NCBI GenBank assembly: GCA_024104275.1
Contig: JAGGHK010000006.1
Span: 34,385 to 98,384, forward strand
DNA from: Bifidobacterium sp.
GTDB taxonomy: Bacteria > Actinomycetota > Actinomycetes > Actinomycetales > Bifidobacteriaceae
Direction: 5' to 3'
Length of the DNA stretch: 64,000 nucleotides
A program made the position numbers and the translations under genes. This document shows, in pieces, positions 37,750 through 45,781 of this stretch. The number at the start of each line of letters is the position of its first letter. Within the stretch, counting starts at the first letter, position 1. The notes under the pieces were generated by a model. The model saw only the letters and a list, made by a program, of their open reading frames with translations. It ran no database searches and had not been told where the DNA came from.

Positions 37750-40098
37750 TCATCGTCTCCATGTCCCGTCGCTCTTGCCTGTGGCGAATTGCGCATAGCT
37801 GGGCACCATGCTTTCCTCGGGATATTGCACCGTTACGCGGCCTTCAACGATGTAGGGTGCGTCGATGGTGAGTTCCGGCCCGGTTTTCGGCATCTTGCCA
37901 TGGTCGTCCGCTGAGAACCACGCGTAATCCTTGGAAGTGCCGATGCCGTGCTGGAATTCGAGGCGGTCGTAGCTGTTGCCGCCTATGCCGATCTGTGAAC
38001 CTCGGCCGATTGCGACATAACCGCTGCCCAATGATTTCGTGCCGGTGGCCGGGTCATCACCGAGCCATGAACCCATGACGAGGTTGCCATCGCAGGAGCC
38101 GAGACAGAATTTGTAGCCCCAGTTTCCATCGTTCGTCCCGTCGTAATAGTCGCTGTCGTCATCGCCGATGTAGCCGTCTACGTCTACTCCGCAACCGTCG
38201 CTTTCGCTGCATCCACCGCTGTAGCTGAATCTGCCTGGCCCAGAGGAACTGTCCGATTCCGATGACGCACCCGACTTTTCAGGACTATCCGGTTTTGCCG
38301 GTGTGTCCGGCTTCGATGTCCTCGAGTCTTCACGCAGCTTCTGAGCCTCAATCTGCATATTTACGTTGTTGCCATGGCTAAGTCGGTACGAGCATCCAGC
38401 AGGCAAGGTGACGAAAACCGTGGCTTGACTGTCCGTCAAATTGATTGTTCCGGTTGGGCAACCGGACTTGACCGTGTTCCCATCCCTCAACATGACGTCG
38501 TGAGTGCCATGCGTTTTGGCGTAATCGCTCAGGTCGATGTTGACCGCGTCGTCGTCAAGCCTGTGACCTTTGATGGCGGTTCCCTTTTTGAGTTTTTTGA
38601 GTTGTTGGTCGTTGCTGCCGTCGATGGCTTTGAATCCGCTGACATTGACTTGGGTGTAGGTCACGCTTGTTTGCGCAAGCCCCGTCACCACCGCGGAATA
38701 ACCGATGTCACTAACGATAAAAACAACTGTGACGAATGCCGTGATCCAGACCAAGGGATGCAACCCTCCGGCGCGATGACCGGCGAGACCTAGCACAGCG
38801 ATAATCACGCCGAGGAATATCAGTATCCCGCCAATCCAGTACGTTCCGTATTGGAGAATCGTGCCCATATAGCCGCCGTTGTCGAAACATTGTATCGCAA
38901 CAAGCGCACCCGAAAGAAGGATAGCTCCGAGCGCAAGCAGGACGAGCACGAATCCGGCCGGCTTGCGTCGCGTACGTCTCGGCCCCCATGACCTTGCCGC
39001 GCCTTGAGTTGAGTTCGGCTGATAAGGCTGCGTCGGATCGGCCATATAGGTAGGAGGAGCGGCGGATGCCTGCGCTGCACCAGCGGCAAACGGCGAAGCC
39101 CAAGATTGCGCGGAAGGCTGACCGTTGAAGCCGGAAGCGTTTTGACTCCCGTTCCAAGCTCCGTTTCGCGAGTTCCAGGCATCGGCTGCAGAGGTCTGGC
39201 CACCATTGCCAAATCGGTTCTGATCGTTTCCGTTATCGCTGGAATCAACGTTATCGATATGGCCATCCGACGCATTTGACTTCAGATTGGAATCGCCCTC
39301 GCACGCATTCGCATCGGCATCTTCAACACGGTCGCCTGCATTCAAACCATTCTGTTCACGAAACGTCGCCTCGTTGTTTCCTTGCATTCCCTGGGTTCCT
39401 TGGGTTCCGTCCTGCGGATTACCCTGCGTTTGCTGCCAGGGTTGCGCAGCGTACGGCGCGGAATTCGTGTTTCCGTAGAACGTCGGATTTGCGCTGCCGG
39501 AAGGGGCATAAGGCGTCGGCCCAGCTTGAGATGGACCTTGCGACTGCCGCGGGCGAGCTTGGTATTGGCCTTGGTATTCACCTTGCTGACCTTGATATTG
39601 ACCTTGTTGTCCGTTATTGGCGTACGCAGCTCCACGCTGTTGCTGAGCCTTGTTCGCAAGGCTGTTGACCATAATCAGCAGTACCACAACCGCTACAATG
39701 GCCAACAAAACGCCGATACCGGGGAAACAGAACGCGATAATCATGAAAATAATCGGGCCAAGCAGAGACCATTGCCATTGTCCATAAATCAGCTCCTCTC
39801 CGGAAATCCTGCCGTCACGGCAATCCGGAAGCAGCACCCATGCCGCCGCATAGAAGGCCGCGCCGAAACCACAGACCAACATGGAGGCGGCGACCACGGC
39901 ACGCACGAAAACGGGACTCAGCCCGTACCTCACCGCAATGCCGTCGCATACGCCGGCGATCCAGCGATTGTTGCCGCGCATGAGTCCGCTGCCGCGAATC
40001 CATGCGAAGAAGCGGTCGACTTTGTCGTGCCGTGGAGGAACGGGATTGCTCATGTTGGTCGGCTGTTGGTAGCCGTTGCCGTAGGTGTTGTTGCTCAT
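37750..40098 (-). CDS. PspC-domain membrane protein with a long extracellular adhesin-like tail
   Basis: The 782-residue protein starts with a PspC domain (about residues 35-100: GNNRWIAGVCDGIAVRYGLSPVFVRAVVAASMLVCGFGAAFYAAAWVLLPD), a second helix pair, a Gln/Gly/Tyr-rich low-complexity stretch (about 165-370) and further membrane segments. A C-terminal region of about 300 residues follows, Gly/Asp/Ser-rich with SGGCSESDGCGVDVDGYIGDD. The latter resembles the DUF4097/LiaF-type beta-helix tail of envelope-stress sensors. It is transcribed away from the PspC-containing kinase. The ATG at 40098 follows GGAA. Together they look like a three-component envelope-stress system; the direct partner is inferred. 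Confidence 0.8.
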   Translation of the reverse strand: MSNNTYGNGYQQPTNMSNPVPPRHDKVDRFFAWIRGSGLMRGNNRWIAGVCDGIAVRYGLSPVFVRAVVAASMLVCGFGAAFYAAAWVLLPDCRDGRISGEELIYGQWQWSLLGPIIFMIIAFCFPGIGVLLAIVAVVVLLIMVNSLANKAQQQRGAAYANNGQQGQYQGQQGEYQGQYQARPRQSQGPSQAGPTPYAPSGSANPTFYGNTNSAPYAAQPWQQTQGNPQDGTQGTQGMQGNNEATFREQNGLNAGDRVEDADANACEGDSNLKSNASDGHIDNVDSSDNGNDQNRFGNGGQTSAADAWNSRNGAWNGSQNASGFNGQPSAQSWASPFAAGAAQASAAPPTYMADPTQPYQPNSTQGAARSWGPRRTRRKPAGFVLVLLALGAILLSGALVAIQCFDNGGYMGTILQYGTYWIGGILIFLGVIIAVLGLAGHRAGGLHPLVWITAFVTVVFIVSDIGYSAVVTGLAQTSVTYTQVNVSGFKAIDGSNDQQLKKLKKGTAIKGHRLDDDAVNIDLSDYAKTHGTHDVMLRDGNTVKSGCPTGTINLTDSQATVFVTLPAGCSYRLSHGNNVNMQIEAQKLREDSRTSKPDTPAKPDSPEKSGASSESDSSSGPGRFSYSGGCSESDGCGVDVDGYIGDDDSDYYDGTNDGNWGYKFCLGSCDGNLVMGSWLGDDPATGTKSLGSGYVAIGRGSQIGIGGNSYDRLEFQHGIGTSKDYAWFSADDHGKMPKTGPELTIDAPYIVEGRVTVQYPEESMVPSYAQFATGKSDGTWRR

Positions 40099-40198
40099 GG
40101 TTCCATTACAGCACCCCGCGACGCTGAAAAAGGTCAGGGAACACCCTGATTTAACCCTGATTTTTGCCGGAACGCACCCTGAAAACCGCAAAATCATG

Positions 40199-40204
40199 CA
40201 CAAT
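40199..40204 (+). promoter_or_regulatory. -10 box of the likely leaderless histidine kinase gene
   Basis: CACAAT is followed by exactly 6 nt and then the ATG at 40211. The same CACAAT-N6-ATG arrangement precedes the genes at 47697 and 50443. Confidence 0.5.
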
Positions 40205-40210
40205 GGAAGT

Positions 40211-41764
40211 ATGAAGCCATCGAACCAAGCACCGGAAAATCGCCGCGGACCATATCAAAGCCAGCGCAACCAGCCAACTTACGCTTGGCAACAGTACACG
40301 CCTGCCAGCGGATTTCCGGTGACCCCGCAACAACGCCTGCCGCTGTTGCGTCCGAAAAAGAAGCGTATTTTCTGCGGGGTCTGCCGGGGTTTGAGTCTGC
40401 ACTTGGGCGTGCCTGTGGCCTGGATTCGTTTGGCTTTTGTAGCCGCTACGTTTCTTTTCGGCGCCGGCATCGTGGCGTATAGCTTCCTGTGGGCGTTCGT
40501 TCCGGCCGGAGACCCGGTTACCGCCGAACAGGAACGGCGCGAAGCCAAACAGAATGCCGCGAACGCGCCTTTGTCATACGGAAATGTTGGCAACATTCAA
40601 ACCTCGCAGTACCAAAACGGCAATAATCCTCTATTCGGCAATATTTCGGATACAGCAGATTCCTTTAACGCCCAGCAACAAACGACTCACCCTTCTTCAT
40701 CACCATCTGCCGCAACCAGCAGCAGAAGTGCCAACGGAACCAAGAACGATGAAACCGGCAGCGGTCCCGAAAACCTTGCGCAGGCCTTCAAAAGCGCTTC
40801 AAAACCGTCGATCATCGCCTTGGCCGGCATTGTTCTGATTGCACTGGCAGTGGTTTTGGGGACCAGCCCGCTGCCCGGCGACCTCACCTTCGGCATTTTC
40901 ATGGCATTGTGCGGCATCGGCGTGGCCTGGATTCGTTTCAATGCCGAAGACGGGCAGATTCGCTACCTGCTTATCGGAGTGGCGCTGATGGCGATCGGCT
41001 ACTTTATCTGCGCCGATTCCGATACGTTCAGATATCACCTGCCGTTTTCCGCGGCGATTGCCGGCGTAGCGCTGCTGGCGGGGGTCGCGCTGGCTATCAT
41101 TCCGCTTGCCAACCGGTTCATCCACGAGCTAAGCCACGAACATGCGCTGAAGGAACGCGAGGAGGAACGCGCCGACATGACCGCGCACCTGCACGACGGT
41201 GTATTACAGACTCTTGCACTCATCCAGCTACACAGCGACGAACCGAAAACCGTGTTCACACTGGCACGCAAGCAGGAGCGCGAACTGCGTCGGTGGCTTT
41301 ATCAGGAGCGGATACCTTCGGACCGGTCGGTGAGCAGCGGGCTCAAAGAAATCGCGGCGCATATCGAGGACGAATTCGGCGAGCCCATCGATGTGGTGAC
41401 CGTGGGTGACACCCAGCCCAGCGCCCAGACCGACGCACTGCTCAACGCCAGCGAGCAGGCCATGCTCAACGCCGCGCAGCATGGCGCGGAACCGATTTCG
41501 GTCTACTGCGAGGTGGGAGCAGCGCAAGCCGAAGTCTTTGTCCGCGACCACGGCGACGGCTTTGATCAGGACGCTATTCCGCCGGACCGGCTCGGTATCC
41601 GTCAATCCATCATCGGCCGCATCGAGCGCCGCGGAGGCAGTGTCACTATCGTCTCGCGGCCGAACTGGGGAACGGAAGTCCATATGACCATGCCGATTCC
41701 CAAAGAAAACGGCAACGCGGATAGTGCAACGGCAGAAGGAACGCAAACAGAAACGGGCAAATGA
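40211..41764 (+). CDS. PspC-fused histidine kinase (NarL/LiaS type)
   Basis: The 517-residue kinase has an N-terminal PspC domain (KKRIFCGVCRGLSLHLGVPVAWIRLAFVAATFLFGAG), a Ser/Thr-rich linker and about four further membrane helices. A HisKA_3-type dimerisation helix follows with the phospho-acceptor in MTAHLHDGVLQTLALIQL, then a GHKL ATPase domain (N box LNASEQAMLNAAQHG, G1 VFVRDHGDGFD, G2 RLGIRQSIIGRIERRGGS). It should sense envelope stress through PspC and phosphorylate the response regulator at 41961. The likely leaderless start at 40211 and the divergent PspC gene 112 bp away support a shared control region. An in-frame ATG at 40196 is possible. Confidence 0.9.
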   Translation: MKPSNQAPENRRGPYQSQRNQPTYAWQQYTPASGFPVTPQQRLPLLRPKKKRIFCGVCRGLSLHLGVPVAWIRLAFVAATFLFGAGIVAYSFLWAFVPAGDPVTAEQERREAKQNAANAPLSYGNVGNIQTSQYQNGNNPLFGNISDTADSFNAQQQTTHPSSSPSAATSSRSANGTKNDETGSGPENLAQAFKSASKPSIIALAGIVLIALAVVLGTSPLPGDLTFGIFMALCGIGVAWIRFNAEDGQIRYLLIGVALMAIGYFICADSDTFRYHLPFSAAIAGVALLAGVALAIIPLANRFIHELSHEHALKEREEERADMTAHLHDGVLQTLALIQLHSDEPKTVFTLARKQERELRRWLYQERIPSDRSVSSGLKEIAAHIEDEFGEPIDVVTVGDTQPSAQTDALLNASEQAMLNAAQHGAEPISVYCEVGAAQAEVFVRDHGDGFDQDAIPPDRLGIRQSIIGRIERRGGSVTIVSRPNWGTEVHMTMPIPKENGNADSATAEGTQTETGK

Positions 41765-41960
41765 TGAACCAAAATACGCGGATAATACAATCGTCGCCAT
41801 TACGACCAGCGATACATACCTATACGAACCGGCGCGATATCGTCGTTAGCGATACCAACCAATCATCGATTGGCACAACAAGCCAAGACATCAGCCATGC
41901 AAATAGAACCAAACAGATATGATTGACAACAGTATGAGACAGACAGGTGAGTGCAACAGC

Positions 41961-42695
41961 ATGAACGGGAACACATCTGGCAACGGGGCAGCCGCGGCCA
42001 GCCGAGTGAATACCGACTCGCGAAACCGCAACCAACCGCTCAGCGACCACCATTCCATTCGTGTGGCCGTGGTCGACGACCACGAGATGTTCCGCGCCGG
42101 GGTCATCGCGACGCTGAGCCCACATTTCACCATCGTCGGCCAGGCGCCCGATGTCGAGGGATCAGTGGCAATGATCGCTGATACCAAACCGGATGTGGTA
42201 CTGCTCGATGTTCACGTTCCCGGTGGCGAAGGCGGAGGAGGCGCGGAAATACTGCTCAAATCGCATCCGCTCTCCCCCAATTCCGCGTTTCTTGCGCTTT
42301 CCGTTTCCGATTCGCCGAAGGATGTCGGTGCGGTCATCCGGGCCGGGGCACGCGGCTACGTCACCAAAACCATCAGCGGCGACGACTTGCTTTCCTCAAT
42401 CATTCAAGTCCATGAAGGATACGCCGTCTTCTCCCCAAAACTGGCCGGATTCGTACTCTCCACTTTCCAAGGTGCAGGCCAGGCCGAACACGACGACGAA
42501 CTCGACAAGCTCTCCCATCGCGAGCAGGAGGTCATGCGGCTGATCGCACGCGGCTACACCTACAAGGAAATCGCCGCAGAACTGTTCATCTCCATCAAGA
42601 CGGTGGAAACCCATGTCAGCGCCGTGCTCAAAAAACTCCAGCTCTCCAACCGCACCGAGCTCACCCGCTGGGCCGCCGACCGTCGGATCGTGTGA
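41961..42695 (+). CDS. NarL/LuxR-type response regulator
   Basis: The 244-residue protein has a receiver domain with the acidic pair Asp39-Asp40, the phosphorylation site Asp83 (LLDVHVPG), and the Lys in GYVTKTISGDD. A LuxR-type helix-turn-helix follows (LSHREQEVMRLIARGYTYKEIAAELFISIKTVETHVSAVLKKL). It is the output partner of the kinase just upstream. The ATG at 41961 follows AGGTGAG; starts at 41919 and 41934 would add up to 14 unaligned residues. A 200-bp gap between kinase and regulator contains a short CCAATC-type palindrome (41859-41873), so the regulator may also have its own promoter. Confidence 0.92.
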   Translation: MNGNTSGNGAAAASRVNTDSRNRNQPLSDHHSIRVAVVDDHEMFRAGVIATLSPHFTIVGQAPDVEGSVAMIADTKPDVVLLDVHVPGGEGGGGAEILLKSHPLSPNSAFLALSVSDSPKDVGAVIRAGARGYVTKTISGDDLLSSIIQVHEGYAVFSPKLAGFVLSTFQGAGQAEHDDELDKLSHREQEVMRLIARGYTYKEIAAELFISIKTVETHVSAVLKKLQLSNRTELTRWAADRRIV

Positions 42696-42732
42696 GAACC
42701 GCACTTTCACAGCCGATATATCGCGAGCACTC

Positions 42733-42839
42733 GTGCACTTTTACAAATTAGAACGAAAAGTGCTGCCCCATTTTGGCTTGGTCTTCACACATCAAACGAT
42801 ATAAGGCAGACACTTTCACTTAACACTTCAAAAGTGCAC
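42733..42839. repeat. Four-arm palindrome (107 bp) between the regulator and HAD genes
   Basis: Outer arms GTGCACTTTT (42733-42742) and AAAAGTGCAC (42830-42839) are perfect. The inner pair AAAGTGCTGCC (about 42757) and GGCAGACACTTT (about 42805) is nearly perfect. All four share the core AAAGTG. The plan and length match the element at 16307, with a different arm sequence. Confidence 0.65.
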
Positions 42840-42849
42840 AAGCACCAAG

Positions 42850-43461
42850 TCATTCTTGTAAAATTTTGCGTCGCAAATCAGAGGCAGCCGCCAATGCTTC
42901 GGCGTGCAATCCGATTTTGGCAAGAGCCGCTGCCGTCCGCTGATCGCTGCACACGAAAAGAGAATTTTCTACATTGAGATCGAAACGACGAATGGCGTGA
43001 TGCACCACAACAGGGTCAGGCAGACGAAGTTTTTCCTCGGACGAAACCTCAAAATCTCGCAATAACCCTAGTCCCGGAAAACGCCGTTGAGCCAATTTGA
43101 GATGTTTTCGCGTGGTATTCGCCAATCCCCATAAGCGGATTCCAGCGGCGTCCAAATCCTGCAACAACTTCGCCATTCCCGGCATCATGCCGACGAACCC
43201 GTCGTCTTCGTGATCGAGGTACATCTTAAGCACCCACGCAATGGCCGGCCCGTGATGTTTTTCGTAGGAAGCAAGCACCCGTTCCTCGCTCCATCCGCTT
43301 TCGAGCATCGCCAGGTAAAACTCCATCCCCCACTCGTCGCGCGGATCGAACATCATATCCGCGATACCTGCCGGATATTGCCCGGTAATCGGCCGCCACC
43401 CGTCCCATTCCACGAGCACCCCATCGAGCCCAAACACCACGTCGGTTATTGCCGTTCCCAT
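42850..43461 (-). CDS. HAD-superfamily protein with a missing nucleophile
   Basis: The 203-residue protein has the HAD layout: motif I VVFGLDGVLVEWD, motif II LWGLANTT, a Lys in EEKLRLPDP for motif III and CSDQRTAAALA for motif IV. The catalytic nucleophile of motif I (first Asp of DxD) is replaced by Gly11, while Asp13 is kept, and motif IV has only one acidic residue. It is therefore unlikely to be an ordinary phosphatase and may be a binding or regulatory relative. The ATG at 43461 follows AAGGTG. An 18-bp stem-loop lies just upstream. Confidence 0.8.
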   Translation of the reverse strand: MGTAITDVVFGLDGVLVEWDGWRPITGQYPAGIADMMFDPRDEWGMEFYLAMLESGWSEERVLASYEKHHGPAIAWVLKMYLDHEDDGFVGMMPGMAKLLQDLDAAGIRLWGLANTTRKHLKLAQRRFPGLGLLRDFEVSSEEKLRLPDPVVVHHAIRRFDLNVENSLFVCSDQRTAAALAKIGLHAEALAAASDLRRKILQE

Positions 43462-43508
43462 TACCAATACACCTTTTCACACATCAACAGTTAAATTTCG
43501 GGCATGCA

Positions 43509-43558
43509 GACGGAAAGTTGGAGACCGAATCGGGAGGTTTGGTCTCCAACTTTCCGTC
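43509..43558. repeat. Perfect 18-bp inverted repeat upstream of the HAD gene
   Basis: GACGGAAAGTTGGAGACC (43509-43526) and its complement (43541-43558) flank a 14-nt loop. It is not followed by a clear T-run, and it lies 48 bp before the gene start. Confidence 0.6.
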
Positions 43559-43728
43559 CGCACGCCCCCTCGATTCACTTTCTGACGATGATCGCCTCGC
43601 TGGACTTCCCCCCCATTAGTTGTCTACACCATGCCTTTTCCTTGAACTGGGCATGATACCCCACCCTTATTAAGAATGCCGCGCCACGCAATACAGTGGT
43701 CGTGGCACACGAATCAGATGAGTTCGTG

Positions 43729-43760
43729 CAACCGGCGAAAGCGTTACCTTTCGCCGGTTG
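43729..43760. terminator. Hairpin in the HAD/tRNA-Ser gap
   Basis: CAACCGGCGAAAG and CTTTCGCCGGTTG form a 13-bp perfect stem with a short loop. Confidence 0.55.
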
Positions 43761-43785
43761 TTTCATAGCGTTCGGCAAAAGAAAT

Positions 43786-43816
43786 GGGTTCCGGATAGAC
43801 CTAGTATCCGGAACCC
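43786..43816 (-). terminator. Terminator after tRNA-Ser
   Basis: GGGTTCCGGATA and TATCCGGAACCC pair over 12 bp. On the minus strand a T-rich run (CATTTCTTTTG) follows, 6 bp downstream of tRNA-Ser. Confidence 0.75.
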
Positions 43817-43821
43817 TTTTG

Positions 43822-43906
43822 CGGACAGGGCGAGATTCGAACTCGCGGAGGATTGCTCCTCAACGGTTTTCAAGACCGTCTCTTTCGACCGCTCAGACAC
43901 CTGTCC
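43822..43906 (-). tRNA. tRNA-Ser (UGA)
   Basis: Read on the minus strand, acceptor GGACAGG pairs with CCUGUCC, the anticodon loop CUUGAAA gives UGA, and a long variable arm typical of serine tRNAs follows. It is 85 nt long. Confidence 0.95.
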
Positions 43907-44012
43907 ATGTTGCGATTAGCAGCTTGCACCGCAAACGCAACGAATGAAATTATAGCAACCGCCCGCAGACAGCTGGCGCGTCACGCTTCACCAAGGGTCA
44001 TCTAACATTTGC

Positions 44013-44247
44013 CGCCATAAACAATCCATTGATGATATTCGAGCGGCTCAAAAATGTCGAAACCGAAAAAATACGCCATAAACAAGCCACTCACGAACTT
44101 CAAGCAGCTCAAAAATGTCGAAACCGTAGAAACGCGCCATAAACAAGCCACTCACCGAGCCCAGAAGGCCCAAAAATGGCGGAAACATAGAAAAGCGCCA
44201 TAAACAGGCCGCTCAGTGATTATCAACGGCTTGTTTATGGCGCTTTT
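44013..44247 (+). repeat. 61-bp-period tandem repeat ending in an inverted arm
   Basis: Units begin with CGCCATAAACAAKCCA-like sequence at 44013, 44074, 44135 and 44196, an exact 61-bp period. The first three units also share a CTCAAAAATGTCGAAACC-like second half. The last unit is cut short by GGCTTGTTTATGGCGCTTTT, the complement of its own beginning. No coding potential is seen. Confidence 0.85.
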
Positions 44248-44294
44248 GGACGATAGGAACCGGATGGGTGGGCTACGCTACGCGGCGAAAGCCG

Positions 44295-45581
44295 TCACGC
44301 CTCCCACTTGGTGGGCTCGATGACCTCGCGGCCGCCCATGTAGGGGCGCATGGCCTTCGGAATCTCGATGGAGCCGTCCTTCTGCTGATGGTTCTCGAGG
44401 ATGGCGACGAGCCAGCGCGTGGTCGCCAACGTGCCGTTGAGGGTAGAGACCGGGCGGGTGGAGCCGTCCTCGGTACGTTCGCGGATGTTCAGGCGACGGG
44501 CCTGGTACTCCGTGCAGTTCGAGGTGGACGTGAGCTCGCGGTAACGGCCCTGCGTCGGCACCCAGGCCTCGTTGTCGAACTTGCGCGCGGCGGAGGAGCC
44601 GAGGTCGCCGGCGGCGGTGTCGATGGTGCGGTAGGGCACCTCGACCTTGGCCAGCATCTGCTCCTCCATGCCGAGCAGCTGCTTGTGCATCTGCCGGGAT
44701 TCTTCCTGCTTGCAGTAGACGAACATCTCCACCTTGTCGAACTGGTGGACGCGGATGATGCCGGACGTATCCTTGCCTGCGGCACCGGCCTCACGACGGT
44801 AGCAGCTCGACCAGCCGCAATACTTCAAAGGCCCGTTGCCAAGATCAAGAATCTCGTTCTCATGCATGCCTGCGAGCGCCACTTCGGACGTTCCGACCAA
44901 GTACTGGTCGTCAGGTTCTCGCAAACGATAGATTTCGTCGGCGTGTGAGTTCAAAAAGCCGGTTCCGGCCATGACCTCAGGGCGTACCAGCGTCGGCGTG
45001 ATGGCCAACGTGAAGCCGTTCTCTTCGGCCTGATCGACTGCCATGGTGAGCATGGCGATCTGCATACGGGCGACAGCGCTACGCAGGAAGTAGAAACGCG
45101 ATCCGGAGACCTTGACGCCACGGCGCATATCGATGCCGGCCACACCGACACCCAACGTCAGATGATCCTTGGGTTCGAAGCCCTCCGCCTTGAAATCGCG
45201 CGGCGTGCCGACCTTCTGCACCACCACGTAATCGTCCTCGCCGCCTTCGGGCGCTTCGGGCTCGACGATGTTGGAGAACTGCCACATGGCCTTCGTATAA
45301 GCTTCGGCGGCATCGTCGGAAGTCTTCTTGTATTCGGCGACCTTGCTGGCCAGATCTTTGGTCTGCGCGATCAACGCGGCCTTCTCGCCAGGCGCGGCGG
45401 AAGCGACCTTCTTGCCCATCGCCTTCTGGCTGGCACGGGCCTCCTCGTACGACTTCAGCGCCGCACGGCGGGTCTCGTCCTGCTTCAAAACCTCGTCGAC
45501 GAGCTCGACGGATTCGCCGCGTTTGCGCTGGGATTCCCGCACGACGTCGGGATGTTCACGAATAAATTGGATATCTAGCAT
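44295..45581 (-). CDS. serS: Seryl-tRNA synthetase
   Basis: The 428-residue class II synthetase has the N-terminal tRNA-binding coiled coil (residues about 25-110), then motif 2 (SSCYRREAGAAGKDTSGIIRVHQFDKVEMF) and motif 3 (GTLATTRWLVAILENHQ). The TSEVALAGMHENEIL block is the usual serine pocket. It charges tRNA-Ser and tRNA-Sec-type serine acceptors. A GAGG precedes the ATG. It sits between the tRNA-Ser(UGA) gene and a serine-type transporter on the same strand. Confidence 0.97.
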   Translation of the reverse strand: MLDIQFIREHPDVVRESQRKRGESVELVDEVLKQDETRRAALKSYEEARASQKAMGKKVASAAPGEKAALIAQTKDLASKVAEYKKTSDDAAEAYTKAMWQFSNIVEPEAPEGGEDDYVVVQKVGTPRDFKAEGFEPKDHLTLGVGVAGIDMRRGVKVSGSRFYFLRSAVARMQIAMLTMAVDQAEENGFTLAITPTLVRPEVMAGTGFLNSHADEIYRLREPDDQYLVGTSEVALAGMHENEILDLGNGPLKYCGWSSCYRREAGAAGKDTSGIIRVHQFDKVEMFVYCKQEESRQMHKQLLGMEEQMLAKVEVPYRTIDTAAGDLGSSAARKFDNEAWVPTQGRYRELTSTSNCTEYQARRLNIRERTEDGSTRPVSTLNGTLATTRWLVAILENHQQKDGSIEIPKAMRPYMGGREVIEPTKWEA

Positions 45582-45781
45582 AACCTCAATCCTACTTTCT
45601 CAAAGGGACACCCACGTCCGAGCTGCAAGCCCGCCGCGGACAACCCGTTTCACTTCTCTTGACATATTAAAATACCGATATTTACTATCCATATCTGCTA
45701 TTCATCGCAATGTATTTCAGCATTCCCATACATCACAGTTCCGCAACACATTTCAACAATCCAAAAGACCACCGCCCCACA

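Noticed and set aside
43575-43778. Small reading frame in the HAD/tRNA-Ser gap
   Set aside because: It spans a hairpin, lacks a ribosome-binding site and has no recognisable product.
44013-44247. Possible CRISPR array near serS
   Set aside because: The 61-bp units are similar along their whole length, so there are no unique spacers, and no cas gene is present.
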